This document shows positions 40,831-51,386 of a DNA stretch of 64,000 nucleotides, piece by piece. Below the pieces are notes generated by a model, which saw nothing but the letters and a program-made list of their open reading frames with translations, did no database searches and was not told the origin of the DNA. Position numbers and translations under genes: made by a program. Location: positions 41,227,026-41,291,025 of the forward strand of contig NC_060234.1 in NCBI RefSeq assembly GCF_021155775.2, written 5' to 3'. The stretch comes from Neodiprion pinetum (lineage: Eukaryota; Arthropoda; Insecta; Hymenoptera; Diprionidae). How positions within the stretch are numbered: position 1 is the first letter of the stretch; each line of letters opens with the position of its first letter.

Positions 40831-41576
40831 ACCATGTATTCTATAACATTAATATTCATAATTATTCCAACAACTTTTCACTTACTCTCTCAATCTTGAA
40901 TTTTCGTAGGCATAGAATCGAAATGCTGTTTTAGCATCTATTTGTTTATATATCTACGTTGGGTAGAGAAGCAGAAATGTTTTTCGAAGTGTTCTTAGAG
41001 CAAAAAATTCCGAGTAACTGTAATACATCGCGGATGCGCTAATTTTGATAGAGCGATTTTTATTTTTTTGATAGGGAGAGATAGAAAGAAGCTTCTTAAA
41101 ACTTCGAGTGTATTTTAACACACATTTGAAAGGTACAAGCAAAAATTGTTTTCATCCAACTGTCGCAGAACGGCAGCGTTATTAGCTGACCCGTTCACTG
41201 AAGAATATACATATATTTAGTCAACGGGTGACCATCGAAGGGCCTAGCCGCTTGAGTCTCGAATCGGCAGAAAAGATAAAGTGCATATTTCTTGTCTGAA
41301 ATGTAGAAACTAAAATCATTATACATCATATCATATCATCATACATCATCATACATCATATATCATACATAGTAGTTCGAAACCAAAGTTGGGATGTTCA
41401 GAAAGTGATGTCACCCAAATTTTTTTTTCTCTTGACTTCATCGATCTATGTAGACGAAAATCAGCTAACCGAATTTCTCAGTGTGGAAACAACCGCGCAG
41501 TAAAGCGGACGAATGAGAATCGCGCTCCGCAGACCTCGACTACCGGGTTCTCTACCTCCTGTATTCTGCGCTCCGG

Positions 41577-42340
41577 ATGCGCTACCTGGTGCAACTCGAA
41601 TTCCAAGACAAGCGCTCCGTAGTTTTTACGCTCCAGGTCCGCTACTTGGTGAAACTCGAGTTCCAGGTCAAGCGCTCGGTAGTTTCTACGCTCCAGGTTG
41701 GCTACCTAGTTCAACTCGAGTTCCAGGACAAGCGCTCCGTAGTTTCTACGCTCCAGATTGGCTACCTGGTGAAACTCGACTTCCAGGACAAGCGCTCCGT
41801 AGTTTCTACGCTTCAGGTCGGCTACCTGGTGAAACTCGACTTCCATGACAAGCACTCCGTAGTTTCTACGCTCCAGGTCGGCTACCTAGTGCAACTCAAA
41901 TTCCAAGACAAGCGCTCCGTAGTTTCTACGCTCCAGGTTGGCTACCTAGTTCAACTCAAGTTCCAGGACAAGCGCTCCGTAGTTTCTACGCTCCAGATTG
42001 GCTACCTGGTGAAACTCGACTTCCAGGACAAGCGCTCCGTAGTTTCTACGCTTCAGGTCGGCTACCTGGTGAAACTCGACTTCCATGACAAGCACTCCGT
42101 AGTTTCTACGCTCCAGGTCGGCTACCTAGTGCAACTCAAATTCCAAGACAAGCGCTCCGTAGTTTCTACGCTCCAGGTCGGCTACCTGGTGCAACTCAAA
42201 TTCCAGGACAACCGCTCTGTAGTTTCTACGCTCCAGGACCGCTATCTGGTGAAACTCGACTTCCATGACAAGCGCTCCGTAGTTCTGACTGTCCAGGCCC
42301 TTCACCTGGTAACTTTTGACGTTCAGGACTAATTTTCCGT
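41577..42340 (+). repeat. 60-bp tandem repeat, about 12 copies (left arm)
   Basis: The unit GCTACCTGGTGAAACTCGAC... recurs exactly every 60 bases. Copies 41761-41940 and 42001-42180 are nearly identical as a block of consecutive units, showing a 240-bp higher-order duplication. Because 60 is a multiple of three, a frame stays open for 251 codons with a 20-residue period (YLVKLDFQDKRSVVSTLQVG), and a second plus-strand frame also stays open for over 100 codons. Confidence 0.95.
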
Positions 42341-42349
42341 AGTTCTGGT

Positions 42350-42870
42350 TAAACTTGTCATGTTAACAAAAGATTATTTCAATTCATTTTTCGCGCAAGC
42401 CCAAATTCAGTAGCTATCAATGCGCTAATAAAATTTCTATAATTTTTTATAATCTTCTCATAATTTTCTCGGTAAAATGTGTCGATCATAAAATTGTAGT
42501 AATCCTTACACAATACTTTTGATATGTTCTAATACTAAGAATATTTATTAGTATTCGAAGTATAACCCGAGATGGTTAATGGTGATCGTTGGAGGTGGTC
42601 GTCGATGGTTGGAGGTGATTGGAGGTGGTTAGGGGTGGTTGCGGGTGATCAAGGTGGACGAGGAGGAGGACGAGGAAGACAAGCAGAACAAGGTGGACAA
42701 GGAGAACCAGGGTTTCGGCACGGTGAGAAAAACATTTTTATAATATTGAATGGCAATTGTATTTGTATTTGATCTAAAATTTTTTAAACTTGTCATGATT
42801 GAAATAAATTATTTCCATTCATTTTTCGCGCGAGCACAAATTCCGTAGCTATAAATGCGCTAATAGGGTA
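42350..42870 (-). repeat. Inner part of left arm, one reversed CCACC/AGCGCAT unit
   Basis: Reverse complement of the units at 47105-48590. It shares the words for TTTTATTAGCGCAT, the GAGGACGAGGAAGAC run and the AATTCATTTTTCGCGC element. It occurs essentially once here but about four times in the right arm. Confidence 0.75.
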
Positions 42871-42879
42871 GAGGGTTTT

Positions 42880-45800
42880 TTAGAGCCGAAAGTTTTTGGT
42901 CTCAGATTCGATGCGAATGACCCTTATCTGACTAATTGGACCCTCAGAAACTCAGAAAACGCAGCGAAAAAAGCAAAGGACCAACAGGAGAGAAACGGCG
43001 AACGAAAAAGCACCTGCTGGAAAATGTAGAAAACACAGGATCTAGTTTTTTGGCTGTAACTTTTGATGCGTTGATCGCAGAGTATTGGGACTGCGCCCAA
43101 TCGATTTCTCTCGCAAAATTACGTCGGAGCAGTGCCAGAAAGAATTTATTCCGGTACTTTTCAAAATCGCGAAAATTTTCGCCAAAAATGCAAAGGGGTT
43201 AGCCTTACTTTTTTTTCATTTTCCGACCAAAAAACTTTTGGTCTCAGATTCGATTCAAATGACCCTCTCCTGACTAATTGGACCACCAGGAACTCAGAAA
43301 ACGCAGGGAAAAGAGCGTGGGATCAACAGGAGAGAAGTTACGAAGGAAAAAGCACCTGCTGAAAAATGTCGAAAACACAGGTTCTTGTTTTTTGGCTGTA
43401 ACTTTTGATGCGTTGATCGCAGAGTGTTGGGACTGCACCCAATCGATTTCTCTCGCAAAATTACGTCGGAATAGTGCTAGAAAGAATTTATTCCGGTACT
43501 TTTCAAAATCGCGAAAATTTTCGCCAAAAATGCAAAGGGGTTAGCCTTACTTTTTCTCCATTTTCGGAGCCAAAAGTTTTTGGTCCCAGATTCGATTTGA
43601 ATGAGCCTTACCTGACTAATTGGACCCTCAGGAACTCAGAAAACGCAGCGAAAAGAGCGTAGGACCAACAGGAGAGAAATTATGAAGCAAAAAGCACCCG
43701 CTGAAATATGTCGAAAACACAGGTCTGGTTTTTTGGCTGTTATTTTTGATGCATTGATCGCACCGTATTGGGACTGCGCCCAATCGATTTCTCTCGCAAA
43801 ATTACGTCGGAATAGTACCAGAAAGAATTTATTCCGGTACTTTTCAAAACCGCGAAAATTTTCGCCAAAAGTGCAAAGGGGTTAGCCTTACTTTTTTTTC
43901 ATTTTCCGACCAAAAAACTTTTGGTCTCAGATTCGATTCAAATGACCCTCTCCTAACTAATTGGACCACCAGGAACTCAGAAAACGCAGGGAAAAGAGCG
44001 TGGGATCAACAGGAGAGAAGTTACGAAGGAAAAAGCATCTGCTGAAAAATGTCGAAAACACAGGTTCTCGTTTTTTGGCTGTAACTTTTGATGCGTTGAT
44101 CGCAGAGTATTGTGACTGCGCCCAATCGATTTCTCTCGCAAAATTACGTCGGAATAGTACCAGAAAGAATTTATTCCGGTACTTTTCAAAACCGCGAAAA
44201 TTTTCGCCAAAAGTGCAAAGGGGTTAGCCTTACTTTTTTTTCATTTTCCGACCAAAAAACTTTTGGTCTCAGATTCGATTCAAATGACCCTCTCCTAACT
44301 AATTGGACCACCAGGAACTCAGAAAACGCAGGGAAAAGAGCGTGGGATCAACAGGAGAGAAGTTACGAAGGAAAAAGCATCTGCTGAAAAATGTCGAAAA
44401 CACAGGTTCTCGTTTTTTGGCTGTAACTTTTGATGCGTTGATCGCAGAGTATTGTGACTGCGCCCAATCGATTTCTCTCGCAAAATTACGTCGGAATAGT
44501 GCCAGAAAGAATTTATTCCGGTACTTTTCAAAATCGCGAAAATTTTCGCCAAAAGTGCAAAGGGGTTAGCCTTACTTTTTTTTCATTTTCCGACCAAAAA
44601 ACTTTTGGTCTCAGATTCGATTCAAATGACCCTCTCCTGACTAATTGGACCACCAGGAACTCAGAAAACGCAGGGAAAAGAGCGTGGGATCAACAGGAGA
44701 GAAGTTACGAAGGAAAAAGCACCTGCTGAAAAATTTCGAAAACACAGGTTCTTGTTTTTTGGCTGTAACTTTTGATGCGTTGATCGCAGAGTGTTGGGAC
44801 TGCACCCAATCGATTTCTCTCGCAAAATTACGTCGGAATAGTGCTAGAAAGAATTTATTCCGGTACTTTTCAAAATCGCGAAAATTTTCGCCAAAAATGC
44901 AAAGGGGTTAGCCTTACTTTTTCTCCATTTTCGGAGCCAAAAGTTTTTGGTCCCAGATTCGATTTGAATGAGCCTTACCTGACTAATTGGACCCTCAGGA
45001 ACTCAGAAAACGCAGGGAAAAGAGCGTGGGATCAACAGGAGAGAAGTTACGAAGGAAAAAGCACCTGCTGAAAAATGTCGAAAACACAGGTTCTTGTTTT
45101 TTGGCTGTAACTTCTGATGCGTTGATCGCAGAGTGTTGGGACTGCACCCAATCGATTTCTCTCGCAAAATTACGTCGGAATAGTGTATGAAAGAATCACC
45201 CCGGCACTTTTCAAAATCGCGAAAATCTTCGCTAAAAATTCAAAGGGGTTAGTCTTACTTTTTTTTTAATTTTTCGACCAAAAAATTTTTGGTCTCAGAT
45301 TCGATTCAAATGACCCTCGCCTGACTAATTGGACCACCAGGAACTCAGAAAATGCAGGGAAAAGAGCGTGGGATCAACAGGAGAGAAGTTACGAAGGAAA
45401 AAGCACCTGCTGAAAAATGTCGAAAACACAGGTTTTCGTTTTTTGGCTGTAACTTTTGATGCGTTGATCACAGAGTATTGGGACTGCGCCCAATCGATTT
45501 CTCTCGCAAAATCACGTCGGAATAGTGCCAGAAAGATTTAATCCAGCACTTTTCAAAATCGCGAAAATTTTCGCCAAAAATGCAAAGGGGTTAGCCTTAC
45601 TTTTTTTTCATTTTTCGACCAAAAAATTTTTGGTCTCAGATTCGATTCAAATGACCCTCTCCTGACTAATTGGACCCCCAGGACTTCAGAAAACGCAGCG
45701 AAAAGAGCGTAGGACCAACAGGAGAGAAATTATGAAGCAAAAAGCACCTGCTGAAATATGTCGAAAACACAGGTCTGGTTTTTTGGCTGTAATTTTTGAT

Positions 45801-45940
45801 GCGTTGATCGCACCGTATTGGGACTGCGCCCAATCGATTTCTCTCGCAAAATTACGTCGGAATAGTGCATGAAAGAATTTATTTCAGCACTTTTCAACAT
45901 CGCGAAAATTTTCGTCAAAAATGCAAAAGGGTTAGCCTCA
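42880..45940 (+). repeat. Satellite array of about 342-bp monomers, nine copies
   Basis: The anchor AACTCAGAAAA recurs at about 42948, 43290, 43632, 43973, 44315, 44657, 44999, 45341 and 45684, a spacing of 341-344 bases. Two linker variants alternate irregularly. One has TTTTTTTTCATTTTCCGACC and the other TTTTTCTCCATTTTCGGAGC; the second appears in the units at about 43550 and 44920. Several adjacent monomers are nearly identical, so expansion is recent. Each monomer gives an 88-codon frame without a conserved ATG, which I regard as non-coding. Confidence 0.95.
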
Positions 45941-46510
45941 CCATTGGATGAAGAATATAAAGAGAGTTGCCCTCATGGGCTCAGATGTGACAACCGAAAA
46001 TTGCTCCATGAGATGTTTTAACGGTAGAGTTGAGAACTTATCGCAGAACATCAGAGAGTTTCCGATTTCGACATGATGCTGGCTGCATTCACCTTCTAAG
46101 TAACGCAGTCTTCGCAATGGTAAGCCCAAGCCAGTACTTGGCCTGAGTGTACTTACCGAGTTGTCGGCGATACAAGAAATTAATAATGAGAATAAATATC
46201 TTTCAAAATTGGTAGCAAAACAGTGATTTAATTAAAGTATAGGTACCCGAGAGAAGAATGTATACATAGATCATGAATAAAAATAGATCAGATGTAATAA
46301 CGATGCAGAGACCAAGAAGTACAAATGTATATGCGGTCCATGTACGACATTGATATATATGATTCATTCATGATTAATACGTGATGCATACTATAAATTT
46401 TATAATTTCATAAGAAACATACTAGATTATCTACTATAATCGGCTATAACATGACAACAAAAGAATTGTTCGTTTCGATATGGGATTCAATTCGACAGCC
46501 AGTCTGTATA
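45940..46510 (+). repeat. Inverted copy of the right outer flank
   Basis: The sequence from GATGAAGAATATAAAG to the CATTAATATTC word near 46520 is the reverse complement, with scattered changes, of about 49780-50395. It includes long matched stretches around the words for CGACATGATGCTGGCTGCATTCACCTT. No coding potential is evident. Confidence 0.85.
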
Positions 46511-46529
46511 TTCCGTAACATTAATATTC

Positions 46530-47095
46530 AGAATTAGGAGTAGGAACAGGAGTGGGATCAGGAGTAGGAGTAGGAATAGAAGTAGGATCAGGAGTAGGTT
46601 CAAGAGTGAGAGTAGGAATAGGAGTAGGATCAGGAGTTGGAGTAAGATCGTAGAAGTAGGAGTAAGATTGAAGTAGAAGTAGGAGTAGGAGTAGAAGTGG
46701 GAGTATAGGTGGAGCGTAGGGGCGGGAAGGGTAGGGTAGGGTAGGGTAGGGTAGGGTACTACACCTACTCCTGCTCCTGCTCGCACTCTTACTCCTTCTC
46801 CTACTCCTACTTCTCCTCCTCCTGATTCTACTCCTACTCCCACTTCTGATCCTACTCCTGATCCGACTCCTATTCCTACTCTCACTCCTACTCCTGATCC
46901 TACTTCTAATTCTAATTCTACTCCTACTCCTATTCCTACTCCTACTCCTACTCCTGATTCTACTCCTACTCCTACTCCTACTCCTACTCCTACTCGCACT
47001 CCTGATTCTACTCCTACTCCTATTCCTACTCTTGATCCTACTCCTGATCCTACTCCTACTCCTGATCCTCCTCCTACTCCGACTCCTGCTCGATT
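46530..47095. repeat. TACTCC/GGAGTA hexamer-like degenerate repeat
   Basis: The left part is GGAGTAGGA-rich on the plus strand. The right part is CCTACTCCTAC-rich, its inverse, so this tract is itself a degenerate palindrome that could fold back. The two halves are separated by six GGGTA units at 46729-46758. Confidence 0.9.
46729..46758 (+). repeat. (GGGTA)6 run, potential G-quadruplex
   Basis: Six tandem GGGTA units with two-base loops fit the simple G-quadruplex rule (four G3 runs with short loops). It is not the usual insect telomere repeat TTAGG. Confidence 0.8.
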
Positions 47096-47104
47096 CAATA
47101 CTTT

Positions 47105-48430
47105 AGAATGTTATACAGTGCACAAATCCTCGTCCTCCTCATTCACCTTGTCCTCCTTGTCTTCCTCGTTCTCCTCCTCGTCCACTGCCGACCACCTCCA
47201 ACCACCGCCAACCACCTCCAACAACTACAGCTAACCACCTCTGGTTATACCTTGAATAGTAATAAATATTTTCAGTATAAGAACACATCAAAAATATTGT
47301 GTAAGGATGAGTATGATTAATTGATTAATTAATAATATGTAACAAATTTTATTAGCGCATTGAAAGCTACTGAATTTGTGCTTGCGCGAAAATGAATCGA
47401 AATAATTTATTGTAAGCATGACAAGTTTGAAAAATTTTAAATACAATATAATTACAATTGCCATTAAATACCATGAAAATGTTAAACTCACTGAGCAAAA
47501 ATCCTCGTCCTCCTCTTTCACCTCATTCTCCTCGTCTTCCTCGTCCACCTCCGGTCACCTCTAACCACCGTCAACCACCTCCAACAACCACCGCTAACCA
47601 CCTCGGGTCATACCTTGAATATTAAGTAATATTTTCAGTATAAGAACACATCAAAAATATTGTGTAAGCATGAGTATAATTAATTAATTAATCAATTAGA
47701 GAATGAATTTTATTAGCGCATTTGTAGCTACTGAATTTGTGCTTGCGCGAAAAATGAATTGAAATAATTTATTGTAAATATGACAAGTTTAAAAAATTTT
47801 AGATAAAATATAATCAACAATTGCCATTAAATAATATAAAAACGTTATACTCACCGAGCACAAATCCTTGTCCTCCTCTTCCATCTTGTTCTCCTAGTTT
47901 TCCTCGTCCTCCTCCTCGTCCACCTCCGACCACCTCCAACCACCCTCAACCACCTCCAACAACCACCGATAACTACCTCGGGTTATACCTGGAATAGTAA
48001 TAAACATTTTCAGTATAAGAACACATCAAAAATATTGTGTAAGGATTATTATAATTAATTGATGAATCAATTATATAATAAATTTTATTAGCGCATTTAT
48101 AGCTACTGAATTTGTGCTTGCACGAAAAATGAATTGAAATAATTCATTGTAAACAAGACAAGTTTTAAAAATTTTAAGTAAAATATAAATACAATTGCCA
48201 TTAAATATTATAAAAACGTTTTACTCACCGTGCAGAAACCTTCGTTCTCCTCGTCCACCTTGTTCTGCTCGCCTTCCTCGTCCTCCTCCTCGTCCACCTT
48301 GATCACCCGCAACCACCCCTAACCACCTTCAACCACCTCCAACGATCACCGTTAACCACCCCGGGTTATACTTCGAATACTCATAAATATTTCTAGTATT
48401 AGAACACATCAAAAGTATTGTATAAGGATT
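47105..48430 (+). repeat. Tandem units of about 363-383 bp, four copies (right arm)
   Basis: The ATTTTCAG/ATTTCTAG anchor occurs at about 47268, 47631, 48006 and 48389. Each unit has a CCTCGTCC/CCACC-rich part, then an AT-rich part with TTTTATTAGCGCATT and GTGCTTGCGCGAAAA. The growing spacing reflects small indels in the pyrimidine-rich part. Confidence 0.9.
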
Positions 48431-48599
48431 AATACAATTTTTTTATTGACACATTTCACCGAGAAGATTACGAGAACATTATAAAAAATTATAGAAATTT
48501 TATTAGCGCATTGATAGCTACTGAATTTGGGCTTGAGCGAAAAATGAATTAAAATAATCTTTTGTTAACATGACAAGTTTAACCAGAACTACGGATAAT

Positions 48600-48995
48600 T
48601 AGTCCTGAACGTCAAAAGTTACCAGGTGAAGGACCTGGACAGCCAGAACTACGGAGCGCTCATCCTGGAAGTCGAGTTTCACCAGGTAGCGGACCTGGAG
48701 TGTAGAAACTATGGAGCGTTTGTGCTGGAAGTCGAGTTTCACCAGGTAGCGGATCTGGAGCGCAAGAACCACGGAGTCCTTGTTCCGGAAGTCGAATTTC
48801 ACCAGGTAGTTGACCTGGAGCGCAGGAACCACGGAGCGCTTGTCCTGGAAGACGAGTTTCATCAGGTAGTGGACCTGGAGTGTAGAAACTACGGAGCGCT
48901 TGTCTTGGAAGACGAGTTTCACCAGGTAGCGGTCCTGGAACGCAGAAACTACGGAGCACTTGTCCTGAAGTCGAGTTGCACCAGAAAGCAGACCT
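48600..48995 (-). repeat. 60-bp tandem repeat, about six copies (right arm, inverted)
   Basis: This is the reverse complement of the left-arm 60-bp unit. It has fewer and more diverged copies, and a 20-residue periodic frame is again open on the minus strand. Confidence 0.93.
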
Positions 48996-48999
48996 GAAG

Positions 49000-50400
49000 C
49001 GCAGGATCCAGGAAGTAGAGAAACCGGTACTCGAAATCTGCGGAGCGCGATTCACACACGTCCTATCTACTGCACGGTTGTTTCCGGACTGAGAAATTCG
49101 GCTAGCTGATTTTCGTCTATACATATAAATCGATGACGTCAAGGGAAAAAAAAATTTCGGCTAACGTCACTTTCTGAACATCCGAACAGCCGAATCCAAA
49201 CTTTGGTTTCGAACTTTAATACTATGTATGATGTAGGATGTATGATGATACGATATGATGTGTAATGATTTTAGTTTTTACATTTCAGACAAGAAATATG
49301 TACTTTATCTCTCCTGCCGATTACATACTGAAGCGGTTAGGCCCTTCGATGGTCAGCCGTTGACTAAAGATATATTCTTCAGTGAACGGGTCAGCTAATA
49401 ATGCTGCTGTTCTACGACAGTTGGATGATAAATATTTTTGCTTGTACCTTTTAAATGTGTGTTAAAATACACTTGAAGTTTTAAGAAGCTTCGTTCTTTC
49501 TCTCGCAATCACCTTGTTAGGTCTTTAAGTCACTACACTGCGTTAAATACTGTCTCAAATACGGAGCATCCATTTCATCTCGATCAGAATTAGCGCATAC
49601 GCGATGTATTACAGTTATTCTGAATTTCCTTCCACACGAACACTTTTCGAAAAACAATTCTGCTTCTCTACCCAACGTAGATACTTTACTTGCGAATACC
49701 TAAAACAGCGATCCGATTCTATGCCTACAGAAGTTGAAGATCGAGAGTGCAGATGAAAAGTTGTTGGAATATTTATGAATATTAATGTTATGGAATACAT
49801 CGAGCGCGTGTCGAATAGAATCCCATTTCGAAATAAATAATTCTTCTATTTTCATATTATAGTCGATTATTGTAAATAATCTAGTTTGTCTCCTGGAAAA
49901 TTATAAAATTCATAGTATGCATCACGTATTAATCGTAAATGGATCATGTATATTAATATCGTACATGGACCGCATATACATATATACATATATACTTTTT
50001 GGTCTCTGCATCGTTATTACATCTGATCTATTATTATTTATAATTTATGTATACACATTCTTCTCTCGGGTACCTATACTTTAATTAAATCACTGTTTTG
50101 CTATGAATTTTGGAAAAAATTGATTCTCATTATTAATTTCTTGTATCGCCGACAAGTCGGTAAGTACACGCAGGCTAAGTACTGGCTTGGGCTTACCGTT
50201 GCGAAGACTGTGTTAGTCGGAAGGTGAATGCAGCCAGCATCATGTCGAAATCGCTAACTCTCTGATGTTCTGCGATAAGTTCTCAACTCTACCGTTAGAA
50301 CATCTCAGGGGACGCAAGCGCACGACGATTTTCAGTTGTCACACCAAGCCCATTGACGGCAACTGTCTGTATACTCTTCAGTGAGCGGTATTATTGTAAT
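49000..50400 (-). repeat. Right outer flank of the inverted-repeat block
   Basis: The portion 49000-49800 pairs with 40840-41570 and the portion 49830-50400 with 45940-46510, both in reverse orientation. The outermost detectable homology ends near 50400 at a word reading CTGAAGAGTATA on the minus strand. Confidence 0.85.
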
Positions 50401-50925
50401 ATACCTATATTTACATGCTACATACATAACTCCTGATATCCGAGTCTTCACCAGCGCTGTAGTGATACAACGGTGCAACAGCCTACTAGCTTCCGCCTAC
50501 CTAGTGGTAACAAAGTAATTATATCTTAGAGATTTGTTAGGCTATGGACGGTTCAAACCTGTTGCGAGACAAGTGAAAATTAAAAACAAACCAATTGAAC
50601 CGCATAGGTGTGTTCTGGAATATGACAGCAGTCGGTTTTCCGTTGATACATATCTATTACGTTATTGATAATATCTTCTGGACAACTATTCGTAGGTTTT
50701 ATATATAACGAGATGCAATCACTAGTTGATAATAATAATTCATTGTCCTACAAGGATACTCCTCAATAATTTTCATTCAATCAACTGATAATTGTAACAA
50801 TTGTAACCAAACAGTTCGTAATTGCAGATGTGATTTCTAAATTTTGTTACATTTAAATTTGTAAAAATTTGACACATGAAAAGATCCACAGATTAGGATA
50901 TTCACTACTACTTCTCTGTATGCAG
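50401..50925. other. Spacer between repeat block and BESS-like exons
   Basis: No repeat homology or exon is seen. The end, ATGCAG at 50925, is the acceptor of the next exon. Confidence 0.4.
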
Positions 50926-51386
50926 GTCGAAGACCAATCAAAGACGTTTGGCAAGTGTATTGTTGAGTGCTACGTCAACTTATGCTTTACCGTCAGAATT
51001 AAAGAAACAACACGGACAAATGTTGCCACCACCAGGCAATAACATGGGTTTCGACATTGTACCAGCGTCCCCGTCTCCATCAGAATCTTCCGACGAAAGT
51101 CCAGTTCGAAGACCAATACCTCCAGGTTATTTTAACATCCAACAACTAACATCAATCATTTCAATTAACTCTATAAGATATTATAATAATAAAAATGTTT
51201 GTTTCATTTCTAGTTGTCTTGAGACCAGTTGCAAATGAAGCACTTGAATATGCCACCCTTGACGAGGTTGATCATTTCTGTTATTTCTTGGGACACCGTT
51301 TGAGGGCCTTGAATACACGAACATGTTTCCAGCTACAGATCAAAATGCTCCAACTTATCTATGATTCCGAATTCCATGAACTCTAA
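50926..51386 (+). CDS. Last two exons of a BESS-motif-like protein (5'-incomplete)
   Basis: Exons 50926-51125 and 51214-51386 join in frame (GT at 51126, TAG acceptor at 51213) and end at TAA 51384. The first begins with the last base of a split codon, so an upstream exon is required. The roughly 123 residues have a Ser/Pro-rich linker (PASPSPSESSDESPVRRP) and then a helical end: LDEVDHFCYFLGHRLRALN, followed by FQLQIKMLQLIYDSEF. That pattern (D..F...L...L, then Q.QIK..I) fits the BESS motif that usually follows a MADF DNA-binding domain. No MADF exon is visible upstream within the window. It is either a gene with exons beyond the 10-kb repeat block or a truncated relic. The BESS call is tentative. 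Confidence 0.5.

Larger units (their letters stand above)
40040..50420. repeat. 10-kb complex inverted-repeat block (foldback-like)
   Basis: The left arm (about 40290-42870) and right arm (about 47100-50400) are inverted copies of each other. In both, reading inwards, there is a unique-looking flank, a 60-bp tandem array, and a unit with CCACC-rich and TTTTATTAGCGCAT-like parts. The flank matches are long and clear: 41220-41480 corresponds to the reverse complement of about 49120-49400, and 40840-41100 to about 49480-49800. Between the arms sit a roughly 342-bp array, a segment (45940-46510) that is the inverse of 49830-50400, and a TACTCC-rich tract. No transposase, integrase or reverse transcriptase frame is visible. 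Known foldback transposons have long inverted arms built of tandem subrepeats, which this resembles. A locally grown palindromic satellite is the alternative. Confidence 0.75.

Noticed and set aside
41577..42340. Possible CRISPR-like array
   Set aside because: The 60-bp units are contiguous with no unique spacers, and the DNA is eukaryotic.
42936..45541. Repeated 88-codon frames in the 342-bp array, which could look like a small gene family
   Set aside because: They share a period with the satellite, lack a conserved ATG, are broken in some monomers, and sit among non-coding repeat.
46729..46758. Interstitial telomere sequence
   Set aside because: The unit is GGGTA, not the insect TTAGG repeat.
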